From assembly GCF_014647875.1 (NCBI RefSeq), contig NZ_BMQA01000004.1, forward strand, positions 1 through 64,000: a DNA stretch of 64,000 nucleotides, read 5' to 3'. Under the pieces are notes generated by a model. The model did no database searches. It saw only the letters and a program-made list of their open reading frames with translations, and had not been told where the DNA came from. How positions within the stretch are numbered: position 1 is the first letter of the stretch; each line of letters begins with the position of its first letter. This DNA is from Streptomyces brasiliensis. Lineage in GTDB: Bacteria > Actinomycetota > Actinomycetes > Streptomycetales > Streptomycetaceae. The position numbers and the translations under genes were made by a program. Shown in pieces: positions 62,499 to 64,000 of the stretch.

Positions 62499-63728
62499 TC
62501 AGGCGGGCAGTCCTGCCGGCCTGATCGGCTCTGGCGAGCGAGTCGTGCCACCCGTGGGTGCCGCGCCGACGACAACAAGGCAGCATGTACCCGAAGTAGC
62601 ACCACTACCCACCGCACGAGGAGCCCACCTGAGGCTGGTGACCTTGGAGGGACGCGCCGTACTGCTGCGCCGGTCGACCTTGGTCCGGACGCCGAGACGG
62701 CCCGACGGTGGCGAGTTCGGCCCGGAACTGGGACTGTTCCAAGATCGGGTCTTGCCCTCGCTGATACGTCGCTCCACGTAGTCGCGCGTGCGGGTGTCCC
62801 AGCGCAGGCGGGCCAGAACGATGGTGTAGAGCGCGGAGTTGGCCTGGCGGTCGCCGCCGCGGTTGAGCCTGCGGCGTTGGGTCTTGCCGGAGGATGCCTC
62901 CACCGGGCTGACGCCGCAGAGTGCGGCGAAGGACGCTTCGCTGCCCATCCGTTGTGGGTTGTCACCGACAGCTATCAGCAACGCGGCAGCGGTGTCCGGG
63001 CCGACGCCGTAGTGCTCTAGGAGCCTCGGTGCACGGGCGGCGATGGCGGTGGTGATCCGCGCGGTGAGGTCGTTGATCTCTTCGGTGAGATGCTGGATCC
63101 GTCGGGCCAGCAGCCGGAGTGTGTGGCGGGCCGCTGCTGCCGGGCCGATCCCGTCCACGGCCTCCAGCTCCGAGCACCGGCGGATGAGCTCGGGATTGCT
63201 CAGCCCGGTCAGCGACTCGCGCAGAGCAGGATCCGCGGACACCAGGACGGCCTTGAGCTGGTTGATCGCCTGCGAGCGCGACTTGATCGCGGAGCCCTTG
63301 GCCATCTTGAACATCCGGATGGCCTCCACCGGCCCGTCGCTGGTCTTGGCGGTGGCGGTGGCCCGGCCGGACAGCACCGCCTGGGCGGCAGCGGCCGCGT
63401 CGGTCTTGCCGCGTCGGCGCCGGGTGGCCTTGTCGGGCTGGTTGACCTCGATGACCGTGATGCCCTCGCTGTGCAGGTAGCGTGTCAGCGCCGCGCCGTA
63501 GGAACCGGTGCACTCGGCGCCGGCCCGCTGGAGCCGCCCGAAGGAGCGTGCCCAGGACAGGAGTTGCCGGTAGCCCTCCTGGGTGGTCGGGAAGCTGCGG
63601 GTGTCCAGCATGGCTCCTGTCGTGGTGGTCACTGCAGCGACGTGGGTGTCCTTGTGGGTGTCCACTCCGAGTACGACATCCTCAGGCGGTTCGGCCGTGT
63701 GGTGACGGGGGCGGGTGGATTGGGTCAT
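62499..63728 (-). CDS. IS110-family transposase, C-terminus displaced
   Basis: A 409-residue reading frame. Residues 1 to about 320 are a normal IS110-type recombinase: RuvC-like DEDD domain (V-V-L-G-V-D-T-H-K-D-T-H-V-A-A-V, E-C-T-G-S-Y-G, D-K-A-T-R-R-R-R-G-K-T-D-A-A-A-A) and the Transposase_20 domain (V-D-G-I-G-P-A-A-A, Y-G-V-G-P-D-T-A-A-A-L-L, F-A-A-L-C-G-V-S-P-V-E-A-S-S-G). After Y-V-E-R-R-I-S-E-G-K-T the usual K-E-I-I-R-C-L-K-R-Y ending is absent and the frame runs antisense through the FAH remnant. The element therefore appears truncated at about 62755 and is probably inactive or impaired. Confidence 0.88.
   Translation of the reverse strand: MTQSTRPRHHTAEPPEDVVLGVDTHKDTHVAAVTTTTGAMLDTRSFPTTQEGYRQLLSWARSFGRLQRAGAECTGSYGAALTRYLHSEGITVIEVNQPDKATRRRRGKTDAAAAAQAVLSGRATATAKTSDGPVEAIRMFKMAKGSAIKSRSQAINQLKAVLVSADPALRESLTGLSNPELIRRCSELEAVDGIGPAAAARHTLRLLARRIQHLTEEINDLTARITTAIAARAPRLLEHYGVGPDTAAALLIAVGDNPQRMGSEASFAALCGVSPVEASSGKTQRRRLNRGGDRQANSALYTIVLARLRWDTRTRDYVERRISEGKTRSWNSPSSGPNSPPSGRLGVRTKVDRRSSTARPSKVTSLRWAPRAVGSGATSGTCCLVVVGAAPTGGTTRSPEPIRPAGLPA
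62629..62750 (+). pseudogene. Fumarylacetoacetate hydrolase-family gene, cut by IS110
   Basis: The first 40 or so residues match the N-terminus of the FAH family: L-R-L-V-T-L-E-G-R-A-V-L-L-R, then G-E-F-G-P-E-L-G-L-F-Q-D. The first codon is CTG where relatives have ATG, with GAGGAG (62618-62623) placed correctly before it. The middle (R-R-S-T-L-V-R-T-P) is poor and may hold a small frameshift. Sequence similarity stops at about 62750, where the IS110 transposase begins on the other strand. FAH-family enzymes hydrolyse or isomerise ring-fission products, so this was probably the next gene of the aromatic pathway. Confidence 0.65.
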
Positions 63729-64000
63729 GCTGGGCACGGTCGCCTGTCTCCTGAGCGCTTCGGGAACACCGGTGGCCGACGCGGGGCCGGTGTGGCGGTC
63801 AGGACTGTGACGGTGCCTGTCGCGAAGGCCCCTATCGGGACACGCCCACCGGTCCGGCGGCAGCAAGCGCCGCCTCAGGCGTGGCCGACAGATCAGCACG
63901 CAGGGCACGAGGCCAGTCGCGTCGCGGGTCAGACCACCGCCCGAGGCGGCACCCGATCATCCTCACAGTCGCGTCGGGTCGGCGCCGGGTTCCACGGCTC
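62755..64000 (-). mobile_element. IS110-family element, right end beyond the window
   Basis: The body holds the transposase and its upstream non-coding region. The inner end is inferred from where transposase similarity stops and FAH similarity begins (62750-62765). IS110 elements have no obvious terminal repeats, so the ends cannot be fixed by eye. The other end lies at or past 64000. Confidence 0.6.
63766..63883 (-). ncRNA. Possible bridge-RNA region of the IS110 element
   Basis: IS110 elements encode a structured bridge RNA in the non-coding end next to the transposase. Here, upstream of the start at 63728, two strong stem-loops are seen: ACACCGG (63766-63772) with CCGGTGT (63787-63793), and a nested hairpin CACGCC (63841-63846) with GGCGTG (63878-63883) enclosing GGCGGC (63856-63861) with GCCGCC (63869-63874). 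The nested form with an internal loop is what a target- or donor-binding loop would look like. Sequence ends and guide positions are not established. Confidence 0.35.

Overview
The window is high-GC DNA with strong third-position GC bias, leaderless or GGAGG-led genes, many GTG starts, and gene families typical of Streptomyces (SpoIIE phosphatase with PAS and GAF domains, two PadR regulators, an ECF42 sigma factor with DGPF proteins, a P450, a second Rho, a mycobacterial-type mannosyltransferase pair, an Rv1733c-like protein). I infer a Streptomyces or close relative; the species cannot be told. No rRNA, tRNA or CRISPR array was found.

Layout. 1-14 kb: end of a fibronectin-III protein, a small surface protein, fadH with a PadR regulator, a decayed tautomerase, a secreted protein, a PAS/GAF/PP2C phosphatase, a PrmC-like methyltransferase, MarR and GNAT genes, a quinone-type oxidoreductase, and a molybdopterin oxidoreductase coupled to a flavin reductase. 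14-25 kb: an Rv1733c-like protein, a sugar-ester deacetylase, a beta-lactamase-fold hydrolase, a broken GntR/HutC regulator with an intact DasR-like operator, a PadR/methyltransferase pair, an ECF42 operon with two matching promoters, a P450 and a frameshifted methyltransferase. 25-36 kb: a Rho paralogue with a C-rich leader, a D,D-carboxypeptidase, two GT87-type mannosyltransferases, then an amide/amino-acid catabolic cluster (FadR-type regulator, asparaginase, broken aspartate ammonia-lyase, glutaminase), and uppP. 36-44 kb: a NarL-type two-component pair divergent from an ABC/FtsX transporter, a VOC protein, MarR, a channel-like membrane protein and an SseB-like protein.

44-64 kb looks like an acquired catabolic island. 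Its base composition is lower in GC at the left edge (one sampled line at 44281 has 35 G/C of 60, against 46 of 60 at 7081). It carries a fused 2-oxoacid:ferredoxin oxidoreductase with a divergent Lrp regulator, decayed TetR and IS5 genes, a GAF/PucR regulator, an LldD-type hydroxyacid dehydrogenase, YceI, an FMN reductase, a decayed RidA, an MFS transporter, tandem FAD aromatic hydroxylases, an aldehyde dehydrogenase, and an FAH-family gene cut off by an IS110 element that reaches the right edge. A reasonable reading is uptake and hydroxylation of an aromatic acid, oxidation of a side-chain hydroxyacid to an oxoacid, and oxidative decarboxylation to an acyl-CoA; the substrate is unknown.

At least eight genes are visibly broken (FN3, tautomerase, GntR, methyltransferase, aspA, TetR, IS5, RidA), and the FAH gene is truncated. 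Several lesions are single-base changes in C/G runs and may be sequencing errors; others (paired in-frame stops in GntR, three lesions in aspA, several in RidA and IS5) look like real decay.
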